Source: Eubacteriales bacterium
GTDB lineage: Bacteria; Bacillota; Clostridia; Peptostreptococcales; Anaerovoracaceae
Assembly: GCA_029098205.1 (NCBI GenBank)
Contig: JAQXNW010000165.1
Location: 1-38,454 of the forward strand
Direction of reading: 5' to 3'
DNA length: 38,454 nt
The notes beneath the pieces were generated by a model. That model ran no database searches, had not been told where the DNA came from, and saw only the letters and a program-made list of their open reading frames with translations. Made by a program: the position numbers and the translations under genes. Shown one piece after another: positions 38,364 through 38,454 of the stretch. How positions within the stretch are numbered: position 1 is the first letter of the stretch; each line of letters starts with the position of its first letter.

Positions 38364-38454
38364 AATGATTCCTCCCGGATTTCCTTCGCAGCGAGCCATC
38401 CGCGAACCGTATCTTCATCGATGATCGGAATTCCAAGCTCTTTCGCTTTCTTGT
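38360..38454 (-). CDS. C-terminal end of an unidentified protein, cut by the window edge
   Basis: The last 31 codons of a gene entering from the right read KKAKELGIPIIDEDTVRGWL and on to a TGA at 38360. KAKELGIPIIDED resembles the end of BRCT domains (for example the DNA ligase LigA tail), but the fragment is too short to decide. Its stop overlaps the HypE-like start. Confidence 0.65.
   Translation of the reverse strand, partial: KKAKELGIPIIDEDTVRGWLAAKEIREESL

Overview
The window looks like chromosomal DNA of a strictly anaerobic Firmicute of the class Clostridia. The evidence is moderate GC with A/T-rich promoters, strong AGGAGG-type ribosome sites, a class I hybrid cluster protein, many PLP and racemase-type amino/hydroxy-acid enzymes, a Clostridia-style tmRNA tag and a GAAC-N4-GTTC SOS box. 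The genus cannot be fixed from the sequence; all taxonomy here is inference.

Layout. 1-1253: nadD (cut by the window edge) with a small acidic protein. 1332-6537: a catabolic-looking cassette, all minus strand: sodium:solute symporter with a 15-codon upstream ORF, a 124-aa and a 343-aa protein I do not recognise, a MoaB/Mog-fold protein and a LarA-family (nickel-pincer racemase) protein. 7009-10299: larB-larC-DUF1847-larE, the synthesis genes for the nickel-pincer nucleotide (NPN) cofactor that LarA proteins use; LarC is only the LarC1 half. 10561-12771: a D-2-hydroxyacid dehydrogenase and a class I/II aminotransferase. 13214-15090: an A/T-rich two-gene island, AAA ATPase plus RloB-like protein (AbiL/RloAB-type defence), lying between the 3' end of ssrA and a degenerate copy of that 3' end. 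15412-18042: ssrA, smpB, lepB and an RluA-family pseudouridine synthase. 18166-20389: a divergent membrane-anchored YceG-like protein and nicotinate phosphoribosyltransferase.

20513-25348: uvrB-uvrA behind tandem LexA-type boxes. 25563-28713: SRP RNA, dnaX, ybaB, recR, starting from a perfect consensus promoter. 28848-29896: a PadR regulator with a double operator, and its DUF2812 membrane partner. 30066-31712: hcp behind a CRP/FNR-type palindrome at the class II activation position. 31833-32423: a uracil-DNA-glycosylase-fold protein. 32633-36550: YkvI-type transporter, a methionine gamma-lyase/cystathionine-synthase-type PLP enzyme with a 19-bp-spacer MerR-style promoter, and a MerR-TetR regulator pair. 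36616-37287: a decayed NAD-dependent epimerase. 37362-38454: a HypE/AIR-synthase-like protein and the tail of one more gene.

The most interesting theme is the left third. A LarA paralogue sits with an uptake system and three co-directional genes of unknown or loosely assigned function, close to the genes that build its probable cofactor. Two genes of the cassette share a CCCC-N5-GGGGAT dyad upstream. My inference is that these genes import and rearrange a hydroxy- or amino-acid-like substrate in an NPN-dependent pathway; the substrate cannot be read from sequence.
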